The notes under the pieces are model-generated. The model searched no databases. It saw nothing but the letters and a program-made list of their open reading frames with translations, and had not been told where the DNA came from. A stretch of DNA of 64,000 nt, taken from the NCBI RefSeq assembly GCF_025024155.1, contig NW_026251740.1, positions 62,001-126,000 on the forward strand, given 5' to 3'. Both the position numbers and the translations under genes were made by a program. The stretch is from Gamsiella multidivaricata. Its lineage: Eukaryota > Mortierellomycota > Mortierellomycetes > Mortierellales > Mortierellaceae. Shown here piece by piece: positions 23,388 through 36,705 of the stretch (position 1 is its first letter; each line of letters opens with the position of its first letter).

Positions 23388-24322
23388 ATGGCTCAGTTTA
23401 CTGTTCCGTTGGAAGAAACCCCGCCTGGAAGTCCACGGTCACCAACCACTCCCTCGACCTCGTCCAGGTACGCACAGGACGGTGCCCAACACCACGAGCA
23501 ACTGATGTTCAGGGGAAGCAGGATATGAAGCGAAAAGAAAGAGGACAGATAACCAAGGAGGTGTCCATTACCTGGGATCTTAATCCTCCGTGGAGAATGA
23601 ACCCTCGACAGCAGATTGATGCCTTGATATTCTTTCGGACTCTTTCTTCGCTTCTTTTATCATCGTTCTTTTTCGAGCCAAATCAACTCCTTCCTTTTTT
23701 TTAATACTTCACACTCACTAATCGAATCCTTCTTTATCGCCACCTCCATCGCTTTCAAGGTCCAGAGTCCAGTCCCCGCCGCTCTCAGCAACTAGGAGAT
23801 CGCCCTCAACAGGACGAACGAACAACACCAGTGCTTCAATTGACCAGTATCAGCAGCAGGATTACCCCCCACCATACCTTTCACGCGCGTCATCACGCCA
23901 CCCCCCACAACAGCAGCAGACAGTATCGTCCTCTTATCGTCCTCCATCGTCTTCCTTTCAAGCAGGAACAGCAGCCGGGGCAGCAGGAGCAGCAGGAGCA
24001 CCAGCAGGCGCCGACACGAGTAGCACAAGCATTGGCAGTTCACATAGCTTTAGTAGCCTCAACGGCACCGCCCGCGAGGGAGCGATTATCAGCAACAGCA
24101 TCCTCAACAACGCCGTCAGTCAGAGCATCCTTGCCAACAGTGGTGGGACCGGCGGAGGTCAAAACAGCAATAACAGCTTTTTCACGGTCAAGCACAGTCG
24201 AGGTCTTTCCACAGGTACAATGTCAACAACTATCAGTCCTATAACACAGCAGCAGCAGCAACAGCAACAGGCCCAGCAGCAGCAGCAGCAACAACAACAG
24301 GTCCAGCAACAACAGGTTCAGC

Positions 24323-24355
<33 letters not shown>

Positions 24356-26672
24356 ACGGACAGAGCGCCAACTCCTCTCCAGGATCGTCCGGATCGATCA
24401 GTCGTCCACCAATGAGCACTCATAGGCAGCATCTGCCATCATCACCATCATCGCCTTCGTCTGGAAGTAATGTCAACAGTCAGTCGATTCCTGCACACAT
24501 GAACTCCTCGTTCTCATCTGTCGGATCAGGCGAAGCTATTGTCGCACACCCAGGGGCAGCAGCAGCAGCAGCAGTACAGAATATTTCGACGACGACACAG
24601 GAGAATGCGGGCTATGCCGAGGGTCAAACCGTATCGGCCGATTCTGTCCCGACCCTGGGCCCTTCACCCTCGGTCCCAAAAGCCGTAGCCGCACACTCGG
24701 ATTCGGCTCACGAGAGAGGAGTGTCCAGCCCTGGTGCGACGTCGTCGGCCCATATTGCCGGAACACCGACCTCGTCCCCTTCGCGCCAGCATATCCATCC
24801 TGGACATCCGCACCCCCACAGCCATCACCATCAGCGCGCGCAGAGTGCAGGTAGTCATCATCATCATCACGCGGGGTCGAGATCAGGCTCAGGTTCAGGG
24901 GCAGGAGCAGGAAGTCACTCATCATCGTCGAGAAGGCATAGGGGCAGGGGCGAGAGTCAGACGACGACGATCACGACAGCGGCTGCAGCGGCGGCTGCAA
25001 GGCCGAGCACGACGGTTTCACCCGCACCGACTCCAGCGATGCATTGGTCCAGAGCAAAGGTCCATGGACAGATACCGCCAAAGGAACTGAGGGCACAAAC
25101 GGTGAACTTGGTCGGAGAGTCTGTGTATATCTTTGGAGGATGCGATTCAAAGAATTGTTTTAATACGTTGTACATCTTTGATGCTGGTAAGTACATGACA
25201 GTAGAGCTATGCAAATGCTTTCAATTGCTTTCAATTACTTCCAATTGCTGTTTTCAGCTCACAACCACGTTTTGGCTCGCACTTGGATAGATACGATGCA
25301 TTGGTCGCAGCCAAAGACATATGGATCTATCCCGCCACCATGTCGTGCTCATTCCTCAACATTAGTCGATAATAAGCGGCTCTATGTCTTTGGAGGTGGT
25401 GATGGTCCACATTATTTCAATGAGCTCTATATGCTCGACACAGGTACGGGATTGCGCCTTGTATGTTTCAAAAAAGCCCTTTTATTGTTTATCACAAGCG
25501 CATGGAGAGAAAAAAAACAACAACAACGTGTTTGCGTTTAACGAACGGATTTGGTGTTGTTTTTTATTTAGACACGTTAACATGGACAAATCCACAAACA
25601 ACTGGAGATAAACCCTGTCGCCGCCGCGCGCATACGACTTGTGTGTATAACAACTGCATCTACGTGTTCGGAGGAGGCGATGGGGTGCAGGCTCTGAACG
25701 ACACATTTAAGCTGGATCTGACAGAGATGAGGTGGAGTGAAATCAGGACGACGGGTCAGGTTCCGATCGCCCGGGGTTATCACACCAGCAACCTGATAAA
25801 GTCGCAGTTTATTGTCTACGGAGGAAGCGATGGACACGAGTGCTTCCCGGACGTGCACGTCTTGGATCTCGGTACGTGGGAGCGACGTTCAAGGATAGGG
25901 ATGCCAAACGTGGGCTGTTTGAACAAAGTGGAGGTTGACTGATTGATTGATTGACTGACTGACTGGTTGAATGGGCTTTCGATTAATAGACACGCAAGAA
26001 TGGGTGAAGATTGACATTAATAGGGCATTACCAAGGCTGTCACATACGGCCACACAGGTAGGCTCGTATCTGTTTGTGATCGGTGGACACGATGGCAGCC
26101 GGTACTCTTGCGATGTTGTAATGCTGAACTTGGGTAAGGATAAAAAAAAAAGGGCTTTAAGGGGTTCTTTTCTATGCATTTGCGGCAAGCAAAACCTGGA
26201 CAAACATTGTATTGATTTTCTAATGGATGTTTGTATGCCCTTGGTACGATGGATGTAGTGACATGGTCTTGGGAAACCAGAAAGATTTATGGGATTCCAC
26301 CTGCAGGACGGGGATACCATGCATCATTGCTGTACGACTCGCGGCTCTTTGTGTTTGGCGGATACGACGGACAGACGGTTTTTGACGACATTTACATCCT
26401 GGACCTGAGTACTTGTGCGTATCTACCGCAGATCACGGATTTCCAGGTAATAAATAAATAAATAAATAAAAAAGTGAAAACGAGAGAAAGAAAGAACTCG
26501 AAATGTCATGGAGTGTAAAGGCATGACATGTAGTGGTCCAATGTGTTTGTCGATATTAACGCGTTGGGTGTCGTCGTCGTCGTTTCTTTAGATTTTACTC
26601 CGTCGCGTTGATCAGGACGAGGAGGACGGAAATTACGGCGGGCGCGCGGCCCAACAGCTGCTGCAACAGTGA
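23388..26672 (+). CDS. Kelch-repeat beta-propeller protein with polyglutamine N-terminal region
   Basis: Seven exons (23388-23467, 23760-25186, 25291-25443, 25572-25871, 25990-26133, 26259-26446, 26592-26672) give 790 aa with all phases closing. The first about 470 residues are disordered: Ser/Pro/Ala-rich, a Gln tract (24247-24354), His-rich runs. The rest is a kelch propeller with the expected double-glycine motifs: VYIFGGCDS, LYVFGGGDG, IYVFGGGDG, FIVYGGSDG, LFVIGGHDG, LFVFGGYDG, each followed by a W and a DT..W strand. It resembles the fungal kelch family around Tea1/Kel1 (polarity, cell-end scaffolds) but lacks their long C-terminal coiled coils; it ends soon after YLPQITDFQ. Binding partner unknown. 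Confidence 0.88.
24247..24354 (+). repeat. CAG/CAA tract coding for polyglutamine
   Basis: Mixed CAG and CAA codons interrupted by a few Val and Ala codons. Mixed codons limit slippage, which suggests the tract is kept at protein level. Confidence 0.9.
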
Positions 26673-29417
26673 GTGGAGCACGGCACAGGTCTACGAGACT
26701 CCAATGGATTGAACTTGGAACGAGGGTGAAGAAAAAAAAAATAGAGTACATTAACAGCCCAATCGAGTGATAAAGGTCAAGAGGTACTGTTGTTGTCTAT
26801 AGAGAGGAAGAAGGACGAGAGCAAAGGGATGGTTCTCGATCTAATTGTCCAACAATAAAACAAAATAAAAAAAGAATGCACCTATCTTACCCATGACCAG
26901 AAGACGACCTGTCCATCGATTGAACAACACTTCAGGGGTTGTTATTTTCGAAAAGTATTATAAAAAAAAACAAGGGTCAAGGCGAATGTTGATGGACGCT
27001 CAGAGCGAACTAGCCCAAGTAAGCCAGGGAAGGGGGGGAGGGGGGTGGTTGGGTTCATACATAAGAACCGTGTACAACGTGAACGTCAACAAAATGCGAA
27101 GCGAACAAATAGCAGCTCAATCCGATCGATCATTTATGAAGAAGCTCTTTATTTTTATTTTTTTCCAACCGAGCCCTTGAGATTGAACTGTAGACGGCGA
27201 ATAGGCCTTGGGGGGGAGGGGACACATGGATATAGACTAAATGTGCAGGGCCGTAAACGTAAACAGTATTAACGTTCAGCACCAATAATACGACCACGGA
27301 GGAGGGATATGTTGTGATAAAGAGAGAAGAAAAAACGCGGCGGAGGCTATGTGCGTACCCTAGGAAGGGGTTGTTCTAAATTGCCCCGGGGTATGATGCA
27401 GATAAGTTTCCCCCCCATTTTCTAGTGTCATTTGTTTATGGTTGCATAAAAGAATTTTACATATTTTAGCCGTGACTCCGCCCCATGCGGGCTAGTAGGA
27501 ATCGATATCAAATACAATCGCGGATTTCTTTTAGTGTTTGTACATGTAGGAAAGGCTGCGGAGAAAAAAGAAAGAAAGAAAGAAAGAGATAAAGAGAAAT
27601 AGAAAGAGTGAGTGAGCGAGTGAGAGTGGGAGAGAGACGAATTGCTGGTTTGTTGTTGAGAGCATAAGACAAGCATGCAAGCGAGCGAGCAAGTAAAAGG
27701 AAGAGAGCGTAATTTGTATGAAGGGCACTGTGCTACTGTGTACAGTACAAAGACAGGGAGGGCACTGCAGGGATAGTCTGTCGTAGATTTTGTGAGTCCG
27801 AGTTTTGGTTTATGTAATATGGGCAGCACAAGAACTAACTAGGTTTTGACCGGAGTGGATTTCATCCGATCCAGATTCAGATTTCAATCGCTTATTCGAA
27901 TTCCTTGCCACGTTGTTGTTGTTTTTTTTCTTTCCTTTAAACCAGATGGCAAGAGTGGGTCAGGGTCATTCAAAGCTTTTTCGTTATCCATCATGTTTAG
28001 TCTAATAGACTGCATGTGAACTTATGCCCTATGAATGCGGTTGTGAATCCTGCAGAAAAGTTTTTTCTCTTCTTGGGATCCGTGGATTGATTCACTTCGA
28101 TGGTTACATGAGAGCTAAACAACACATGCACACGCGTCTTGACGCCTGCTATGAGGATGAGACATTGTGCTCTTTATCAAAGGCAGAACAAATATTATGC
28201 TGCCTAACCCGATTGCACTACTGCACTACGAAAAAAAACCCCCTCTTTAACGATGAAAACAAGTTAGACGATGGGTTCAGGAGAGGCGGTCTAACCAGAG
28301 AGCAAGGCGCTCTGAGAGATAGGCTGTAGTGCAGATACCTCTTTTGTCTTTGCATGTGAGAATTGTATGCGGACAAAAAGATAGGACCAAAGAGAGAGAG
28401 GGAAGGCGAGAGAGATAGAGAGCAAAGGACGTGGTTGCGCATGTCTTGCTTCCAACTGCAGTTGTTGTTCTTGTTCCTAGTCCTATCCTTATTAGAACTG
28501 CTGTTGACGTTGCTGATGTTTGCAAAACGAAAGGTACTCGAACATGCGTTCCACTTGAACGAATAGGATCGAGACCGATATTTGCGGATGATATCCAAGT
28601 AGAGGATCGCCTGCTGCTTTTTTTATTTTTTTTTATTCTTTTTATTCATTGCACACAGACGTGCTGTCCAATAGATTTATGAATGAAGCGCGGAAAAAGA
28701 ATGAAAGAAAAGGAAGGTACACACGCTTACGGTGCCTATGATGGTTCAGGTACACATGTTTAGGTGCGCTGTTGTTTGTTGATGTTGCACTGGCAAGGGT
28801 CTTTTTTAGTTCCTTATTTCGTTCGATGGCTCAATCGGACTCTTTTCAATTGATTCAAAAATGGCGTTTTCTAAGGAAAATCATATTAACAAAAATAGGA
28901 CTAGCTTCGTATTTTCTGCCTCGTCATTAGTCGGCTCCTCTCCCTTTGTCATCCGCCGCCCTTTCTCTCCGATCTGTCCTTCCTTCTCCACGTCTCTCCC
29001 ACCTCTCTCTCCCTTCTCATCTCTCTTTCTCCTTCCTCTCGCTCTCTCTCACATTTCTTTTTCTTTTCTCTCGCACTTCTTTCTGTTGTCGCTCTCACTC
29101 TCGAATCTCATTCCCCTTTCCGTAGCTCTCTCAATTGCTCTTCCAAGACAGTTCCTGAGATCGACGCCGCTTTCTTTTTCTTTTTTTTTCTTCATTCCCT
29201 CGCCCTCGCTCTCGCCCTCTCTCATTAACCTCCTCTACACATTATTGATACTGAGCAATCATCAGACACACACGCACACACGCACACACGCACACACGCA
29301 TACACAGCCACCTACTTTCCATCCTCCATCCTTACTTCCTTCCACACGCCAAAACTGCTATTCCTTCGATTCTTCTCACTCACGCAGTAACAATTGCACC
29401 ACAACAATAACGGCGAC
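26673..29417. other. 2.7-kb gene-poor stretch before the kinase gene
   Basis: Contains GA-rich simple repeats (about 27560-27660), CT-rich sequence (28940-29240) and a cacacacg repeat (29266-29300) in what is probably the kinase leader. ORFs in it are low in complexity. A short 101-codon ORF at 28024-28329 with several Cys/His residues has no recognisable finger spacing. No gene is supported. Confidence 0.4.
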
Positions 29418-32400
29418 ATGGGAAACGGCTCCAGTAGAGATTACGAAGATGCTTTTGAAAATGAAGGCATGTCCCTTTAGCGCAACCGAACTATTAATAT
29501 CAAGAATTTGTTAGCCTACCAACCTACAGTAGCAAACAATCACACTCAACTGACCACCTCAATTGACTCTTTTCTTTAATAACTTGCAGTCAATCTCCTT
29601 AACTTCAAGCTGCTGAAGAGCATCGGCCGCGGGTCTTTTGGCAAGGTAAAGGAAATCACAGCAACCTGACTTGCTCATTCAATTTTAGCAATGACCCATG
29701 GACATGACTCATGAGGGAGGGGACAGCAGTAGCACACTCGGCACACGCTGAGACGCTATGCAGGACAGGAACACGGCGAAGTAAAATATAATATACATAC
29801 GTATATGCGATACATTATTCCCATGAAACCTATTACATTCACAAATGGCATTCACCACATTCAGCAACCGATTCCACATTGCGATCTACCACCTGGGATC
29901 TAGGACAGGGCTCATCGTGCGTGATCCCCCCTTTTATGCTTGTCCGATCAGTTCATCATCTTTAGTCCCAGTCGACAGGCGCGGCTCTCTTAGTTTGTTG
30001 TAAACCTTCACACCACACCATAACATACACACGCACACAAAATAACTCTAAATTCCGAAGCCCAGAAGACATAACGGCTAAAATCCCATGCTTCCGATTA
30101 TTAAAGTCAGAGAAAGAGAGAGTGGAGTTACGGGACCGGATTAGGACTTTTCTGAGGTTAGGCGACACCAATGAATGTATCCTTCTGCGGACACATGAAA
30201 AAAAAATTTAGGTGCAATTGTGAGCTTGCACGAGGATCAGAACCAAAGAGAGACAAGGGAAAAAAAGAGAGCGGGGAACCATAGTAATTCTTTTTGGTAG
30301 ATCTGCCCCATACTGCCCCATCTGTTTGTTTCCCTTGAGCAAACTTCACACGCGATCGATCTCGAATAACAAACGATTCAGGGGGGAGTGGACAAGCGGC
30401 TCAAATCAATAGATCGGAAATTGTTGTTCTCAAGGAACTGCAGCGCTAAGCTAACCCTTTTTATTACCTGGGATTTTATTTTATTTTTTGCTGTATGTTT
30501 ACCAGGTCCGGATGGTCGAGAGGCGCGATACTGGAAAGGTATATGCCCTAAAGTATATCTCCAAGGCACAGGTCATCAAGATGGACGCGGTACGGAACGT
30601 ACTACGGGAACGTCAGATCCTCGAAACACTCGACCACCCCTTTGTGGTCAACATGCGTTTCGCATTTCAAGACGACGAATACATGTACATGTGCATGGAT
30701 CTCATGTAAGCGAATCTTTTTTTTTTTTTTTTTTTTTACTATTTTGCAGGCATGTTGCTCTAATATCTCACTCTAATTTTATTTTATTTTCACAACTGTA
30801 AAAACTACAGGATGGGTGGCGATCTGCGGTTCCATCTGAACAGGCGGCAGTTTGGAGAGGACGTCGTGCGGTTCTGGGTCGCTGAGCTGAGCTCTGCCAT
30901 AATACACTTGCATTCTCAAGGCATCGTACACCGGGACATCAAGCCCGATAATGTGCTCCTGGACGAGAAGGGACATGCACATCTCACAGACTTCAACATT
31001 GGATGCAAACTCACGCCACAGAAGCCAATGCTGACCTCACAATCAGGAACGGTCGCATACATGGCGCCAGAGGTCTTTGTCGGATCAGGGTACGGCACCA
31101 GTGTGGACTGGTGGGCCCTGGGCGTGATGTTCTACGAGGCGATCTATAACCGGCGGCCGTTCCAGACCGATAGCGTCAGCGATCTCAAAAAAGCGATCCC
31201 TACTCAGACGATAGAGTATCCGGAGAAGGAGGGTCTCTCACGCGAGTGCATTTCGGCCATGCGCGGGGTATGTCGACATCTCTTTTTATCATGGCATCAA
31301 AAACGGGGGGCTCATTTCATATGATATTTCGATTCCTCATGAGAAATCTTATTTTTAATACATGGGTTGTATGTAATGAAAAAATAGTTCCTGACAAGAG
31401 ACCCAAAGGAAAGATTGGGGATCAAGGGCGGTATGGAGGGAATCCGAAGACATCCATTCTTCCAGGCGGGCGCGTACCAGGGCAATCTCGATAACTGGTG
31501 GTATATGCTCGAGACCAAGCAGCTCACGCCGAAATTCCAGCCGTCGACAGAGCAAAACAATTTTGACGCGACATTTGATCTGGAGGAACTCTTGCTAGAC
31601 GACGAGCCGCTTACGTACCGATCCACACGGAAGCGAGCGCAGAGGATGATCAAAGAGAAGGACAAGGCCTTGAAGGAAGAGAATGCGCGGTTGAAGGCCG
31701 AGCAGGAGGCAGCGTTGGCAGCGACAGAGTTGGCGATGCAGGCCATGGCCGTCTCCGCGGAGGAATACAACGCGAGCAATACATGGGATCAACAGCAGAA
31801 TCGGTCCGAGAAGAATAAGCTGATGAAAAAGAGGTCCAAGCTCTATTTAGGGGGAGGAAAGGACAGCGATAACAGTAACTCGAGCAGCACCAACAGCAGC
31901 CATATACATCTTTCCCAGCCGCTGCCCATGCCCCAAAACTACCTGCAGCAGCAACAACAGCCATCACAGCATGCGGGGTCTCCGCAGCCAAGGCAACCGC
32001 AGTACCAGTCCATAGGGGATTCTACTACAGGAGGACGTGGGATGCCTATACCACCGAATGTACAGTTCCCAACGCCTCCGCCTCCGTCTGCGTCTCGTCA
32101 CTCAGGTCAAGCGGTTCGGAGCCAGCCAGGCGCGTACGGTCGTCATCCCACCGCTTCTTTGCCACCGCCTCCGACTCAGAATCCTCCGCTGAACCCACCG
32201 CAGCAGCCCCAGCAAAAGCCCGGGGTACCGGTAAGTGCCACTGGAGCAGGGGTGATGCACAGTGGAAGCACATCAAGTGGATACACATACTCGACCTCGG
32301 GGCCCCAAGGTCATGGAGTCACGGCGATCTATCTGTCCAAGCCAGCGGTACCGTCAAAGGCAAACGGTTACTCGTCATCATATAATCCTCCAGCCCAGGC

Positions 32401-32475
32401 TCCGCATCATAAAAGCAGAAAGAATTACTGTGATGAGGACGATCTGACGGGACGGTCGTATCCTGGCTCGTCGCA

Positions 32476-32510
<35 letters not shown>

Positions 32511-33028
32511 AGCAACAGCAACAGCACCAATATCAGCAGCAGTATCAGCAGCAGGTACAACAACAACAACAGCAGCAGCAGACATCAACGTCAACGTCGT
32601 CATCCTCTTCTCTCGGCGGGGGAGCACCCTTGCCCCATCCTCTGCCCATGCGTAGTGCGATGCAGCCCAACCCTCTCCAAAAGCAACAACAGCAACAACA
32701 GCAACAGCAGGCACAGCAGCAGTACATCTCCCAACCACCGTACTCGAACCAACAACAACAGTACCAAGGCCCGGTCCATCGACAGACATCCCCAATGCCT
32801 GCCACGACCACGAACGCGAACGCGAACGCAAAGACGTCGGCGGCGGATCCGACGATGGCTTCGGCCAACATGTCACGGAAGGAGAAGTTTGCGTACCAGA
32901 TGGCGTTAATCGACCGAGAGTTCACGACGTTTGATTATACGGTATATGAGAACTATAATGGACTCATCGACCCCGTCACCATGTCTGTGGGCGATCCGCC
33001 AGAGTGGGTGCGAAATCGCGATCAGTGA
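29418..33028 (+). CDS. STK32/YANK-type AGC serine/threonine kinase with polyQ tail
   Basis: Exons 29418-29466, 29590-29645, 30506-30705, 30811-31267 and 31388-33028 join in phase to 800 aa. The N-terminus MGNGSS fits an N-myristoylation signal, as in STK32. Kinase motifs are the Gly loop GRGSFG (29-34), Lys51, Glu70, HRD (142-144), DFN rather than DFG (162-164, a known YANK trait) and APE (187-189). After the kinase, FDATFDLEELLLDDEPL matches the conserved STK32 C-terminal block. A coiled coil (KEENARLKAEQEAALAA) and about 400 disordered Q/P/S-rich residues with a long Gln tract follow. The final about 60 residues (KEKFAYQMALIDREFTTFDY and on) look structured. Intron 1 appears to use a GC donor; intron 2 is 860 nt. 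Substrates of this family are poorly known. Confidence 0.9.
32476..32580 (+). repeat. CAG/CAA tract coding for polyglutamine in the kinase tail
   Basis: A near-continuous Gln run interrupted by a His/Tyr cluster and a Val. A second, shorter Gln run is at 32683-32725. Confidence 0.9.
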
Positions 33029-34629
33029 ACGTGAACGTGGGCGTGAGCGTCTAGAATGTTTCCCCACAGCTACTGGTGAGGGGAATTGCATGAGAGATGG
33101 GAGGTGATGGGGAATGAGGGTCGGGATACGATAGATCCCTGGACTCTGAAACGGCCACTGCAATGCCGTGGTCTCCTTCCTTCATTCCTACCTCTGTTGG
33201 TTGATCTCATTTTGGTCTTTGGGCCTCACCTATTAACTAAATCGATCCTATAGACGGCTTGCTTTACTATTAATTAATATAATAATCATGTACAGTACAA
33301 TACAATCGCGATACATTGTGGGCGAAACAAACTCTGGTTCTGTCTTGAAACGCATTGTGTTCGTGTCGGTAATGAAATGTTTGTAAAAAAAAAGGTACAT
33401 ATAAAAAAAAAATATGTGGATGGTGCATAGTTGGATGGAATGAACGTTGTGAAAAATCACTCCCTGTTGCGTCTGAGCGCTCCGCTTCGCGCTTTCGGAT
33501 CCAGATTCAACCCTACCTCAAAAAAACCGAATGCCACATGTAACGGTCGAGCATCGAACGAATCAGCAGCGGCACTCGCACGCGTTTAACGGGTCCAGTC
33601 CAACGAGCAACCGATGATCGGAGACCAGCGGCGTCTAGAATCGGTCCAAGATTGCAGGAAGGAAAAATAAAATAAAATAAAATGCTTCAGAGTGCGGTGT
33701 AATAGATGGGGTAATGGTAATAGTGGTATGGGATAAGAAGGACATGACGTCCCTGCATCCAGGTAGGGGTCCCACCGGTGGTGTATATGTTTCGGGTAAT
33801 AGTAATAATAAAAAGTAATCGTCTCAGTGGGAAAATGCACTTTTGCTGTGAGACAAAGTCGCGGCCAAACGTCGTGTTCGTGGGAAGAAGGCGGTTTTGG
33901 ATACTGACCAATAACATAATATGGTTGGGGCAGCACAGCGTCCACGGAGGAAAACGCGTTCATCGCAAGGAAACTGAACGCGATTTCGCCGGACTGAGAC
34001 ACCATTCGTTGTGGAACAGCAAAGTTGGTGACACAGGAATGGAGCTCGCGGAGGCCGTTCTGGCGGTGAAAAAAGGGCTTCCGCCTATCCTCTCAAACCC
34101 CATGGAGTATAGGGACTTTTGCTCATCATTACTGATTTACTGACCTTGTTTGATTGAATTGCACCACCTCCGGCGATCCCTTTTTTTCCATTTACACTTC
34201 CTCTCTTTTTTTCTTTCGCGTCATATGGAACGTAGACGACTGGGTGGATTGAATGCGATCGCTTATAGTAGTGTAAAAAAATTGTCTTCTATCCTGCATC
34301 TCCTTTGTAGTCGAGAACCCAGTTCCAACTTCCATACCTTCCTGACCACAAAAAAACAACACGGCGCAACCCAACTGCCTCCTTGGTTCCTGCCCGACTT
34401 TTATCGCACATTCAAACGCTCGTTCATATTTTTTCTCCCCCGTCCTTACATTTTTTTTCTTTTTTTTCTTTTCCTTTCTCTTTCTCCCAGCAAAGGATAC
34501 CCCCCTTCTTTTTAATACCTCCCTCACACAGCACTTTCTCTTCTCCACACAGTACTTTCTTTCACGGAAGTTTTTCTCTGCCTCCCTTTTTTTTTTTTTT
34601 TCGAATCTTCTCGGAGATCTGTAGATCGG
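33029..34629. other. 1.6-kb intergenic region
   Basis: 3' UTR of the kinase, then AT-rich spacer; from about 34170 CT/T-rich leader of the transporter gene. ORFs at 33586-34143 on both strands show no motif. No gene supported. Confidence 0.4.
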
Positions 34630-36705
34630 ATGGAGACCGCCACAGCCCCACCGGGCGCACTCCCGTCCAATCTTTTCAGCAAAGTGACTTTTAGCAAGTT
34701 TATCCGTGGAGGCAAGTTCATGCGCTCTGTCGAAGCTCTCCGCCGAGGATCGGCATCGACGCTCGCCTCAGCCGAGACCATGGTTGAGACTAACCCAGCC
34801 GCCATTCCGACCAAGGATGATGGTAAAGAGGACGGCTCAACAACGACAGATAAGGATGAGGAATTCGAAGTTGGAGATGGGGCCTCGGGGTTGAGCTTGC
34901 GCGGTGAACGATCTGAGGGTGTCAGGACCTATAAAGTGGTCGCGAGTCTTGTGTAAGCTAGTTCTATCGTGTGCTCTAAGTGTGGTCTTTGAGAATTTTT
35001 TTGGTTTCAAAATGTTCGTTGAAGTCAACTAATGTGATACTCTTGCTTTCCTTCATCTGTGTTACTGCTGCTACTGTTTTTTCTCTTTTCTTTTCTTTTC
35101 TTTTCTTTTTTTTGGACGTGAATGGATTTGCATAGGTGTGTGATTGCAGGAACGGGGACGTTGGGGATGCCGCATGCGGTCGCGCAGTCAGGATGGCTGG
35201 GTACATTGGTCGTTGCCCTGGCGCTGTTCATGTCTACGACTACGGGAAACATGCTCATCAAGTGTCTTTACTTGAAGTCGTGAGTTCTCTCTCTTCCACT
35301 CCTCCTTTCTCTCACTACCTCTCTCTCCCTCTCTCTCCCCCTTCCTCTTCCTCTTTTTTTCCCCTCTGCTCCTCTCTTGCATTCGCTGACAAGTGCTCGA
35401 GAAATAACACTTCTCTATTGTTTTTCGATCTGTTGACCGCACCCTTCGTTGTGTGTAGTAACACTCGCAGGAATTCATACCAAGAGATCGCACGAGACGC
35501 CTACGGTCCCATAGGCTGCTACTTCGCTGTCGGAACCGTGGGTCTAAATCTTTTCGGGTGCGCGATCCTCTACATCATCCTCGCTGGAACTCTGATTCAG
35601 ACCATGGTGAACACAGGGCACGAGGATGATAGCAGTGCGCCAATGCCCATTTATGTCTATGTAATCGCTTGCTCGGCTTTCGTCTGGGCCTGTTTGATCT
35701 GTACAAAGTCAATGAAAGAAATTGCCCTGCTTAGGTAAACGAAAATGAAAAGACTTCGTTGTCACTAGAAGGACTGAGCAAACGTTCATACTAATTGCCA
35801 CGTGGGATTTTGACGTTTAATAGTATCGTAGGAGCGGGCGCAACCCTCGGTGTGGTCCTGATTACCGTCGGAATGTCGATCGAGCTGCTTCAGGAGCGTG
35901 CTGCTGTGACCCTATCCGCAGCACACAAGCTCGTTGACTGGTCCAAGATCCCGATGTCGTTTGCGACCATTGCGTTCGCGTATGGTGGAAATGTGGTCTA
36001 CCCGCATTTGGAGCAGAGTATGCGATACCCGCGCAGCTGGTCCAAGGCCCTGTGGCTGGCACTGTCGCTTTGCTTTGTGATGTATATCATGATCGCCGTG
36101 GCCGGGTACATGGCCTTTGGAAGCGATACCCGGAATCCTATTTTGGACAATTTGCCTCATGGTATGTTTTGTGGTATGCTGTCTAGAATGCTTTTCTTTT
36201 TTTTTTTCCTACGGCTACTAACCGTATTTAATATACTCTATTTTTGTGGAAAACCCCCCCCCCCTTCCCAGGAGCATGGTCGATTGTGGCGCATTCGCTG
36301 ATCACCCTACACGTGCTTCTCGCCGCCCCGATCCTGCTAACCTCGTTGGCCATGATGATCGAATCCGCGCTCGAGATGCGGTCGCCGTCATTCGCCCAGG
36401 GAACCAAAATCCAACAGTTCCTAAAACGTGCGATTCCTCGGACGATCATCATTGTTTTGGTCGCACTGATTGCGTCTGTGATCCCGTTCTTCGGGGACGT
36501 GATGGACCTGCTGGGGGCCCTGACGACCTGCTTGCTGGTCTTTATCATGCCGATCTTGTTCTATTACCGATTGGGGGGCATGAGCAATGCGTCGATAGCT
36601 GGTCGATTATGGGCGTGGTTTATTTTTTTGGTCGGAGTGGTGGCTATGGTACTGGGGACGTATGATGCGACGAAGCATTTAGTACGGGATATTAAAAGCA
36701 AGTAG
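34630..36705 (+). CDS. AAAP-family amino-acid transporter
   Basis: Exons 34630-34952, 35136-35279, 35459-35734, 35824-36161 and 36272-36705 give 504 aa. About 105 hydrophilic residues precede the first membrane helix, which carries the family motif (VIAGTGTLGMPHAVAQSGWL). Further helices include GLNLFGCAILYIILAG, IYVYVIACSAFVWACL, GATLGVVLITVGMSI, then FATIAFAYGGNVVYPHLEQ and SLCFVMYIMIAVAGYMAFG, 10-11 in all. AAAP transporters move neutral or cationic amino acids across vacuolar or plasma membranes with protons. The FAYGGNVVYPHLEQSM block is closest to fungal AVT1-like and plant-type members. Substrate cannot be read from sequence. A second AAAP gene is 5.5 kb downstream. Confidence 0.87.

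Noticed and set aside
22892..23704. 270-codon plus ORF before the kelch gene
   Set aside because: Phe/Leu/Ser-rich leader translation; the kelch first exon lies inside it in another frame.
28861..29514. 217-codon plus ORF of Ser/Leu/Pro repeats
   Set aside because: Translation of the CT-rich leader of the kinase gene; low complexity and overlapping its first exon in another frame.
32319..32876. Val/Ala/Leu-rich minus ORFs opposite the polyglutamine tail
   Set aside because: Antisense of CAG/CAA repeats gives Leu/Val/Cys/Ala runs in any genome.
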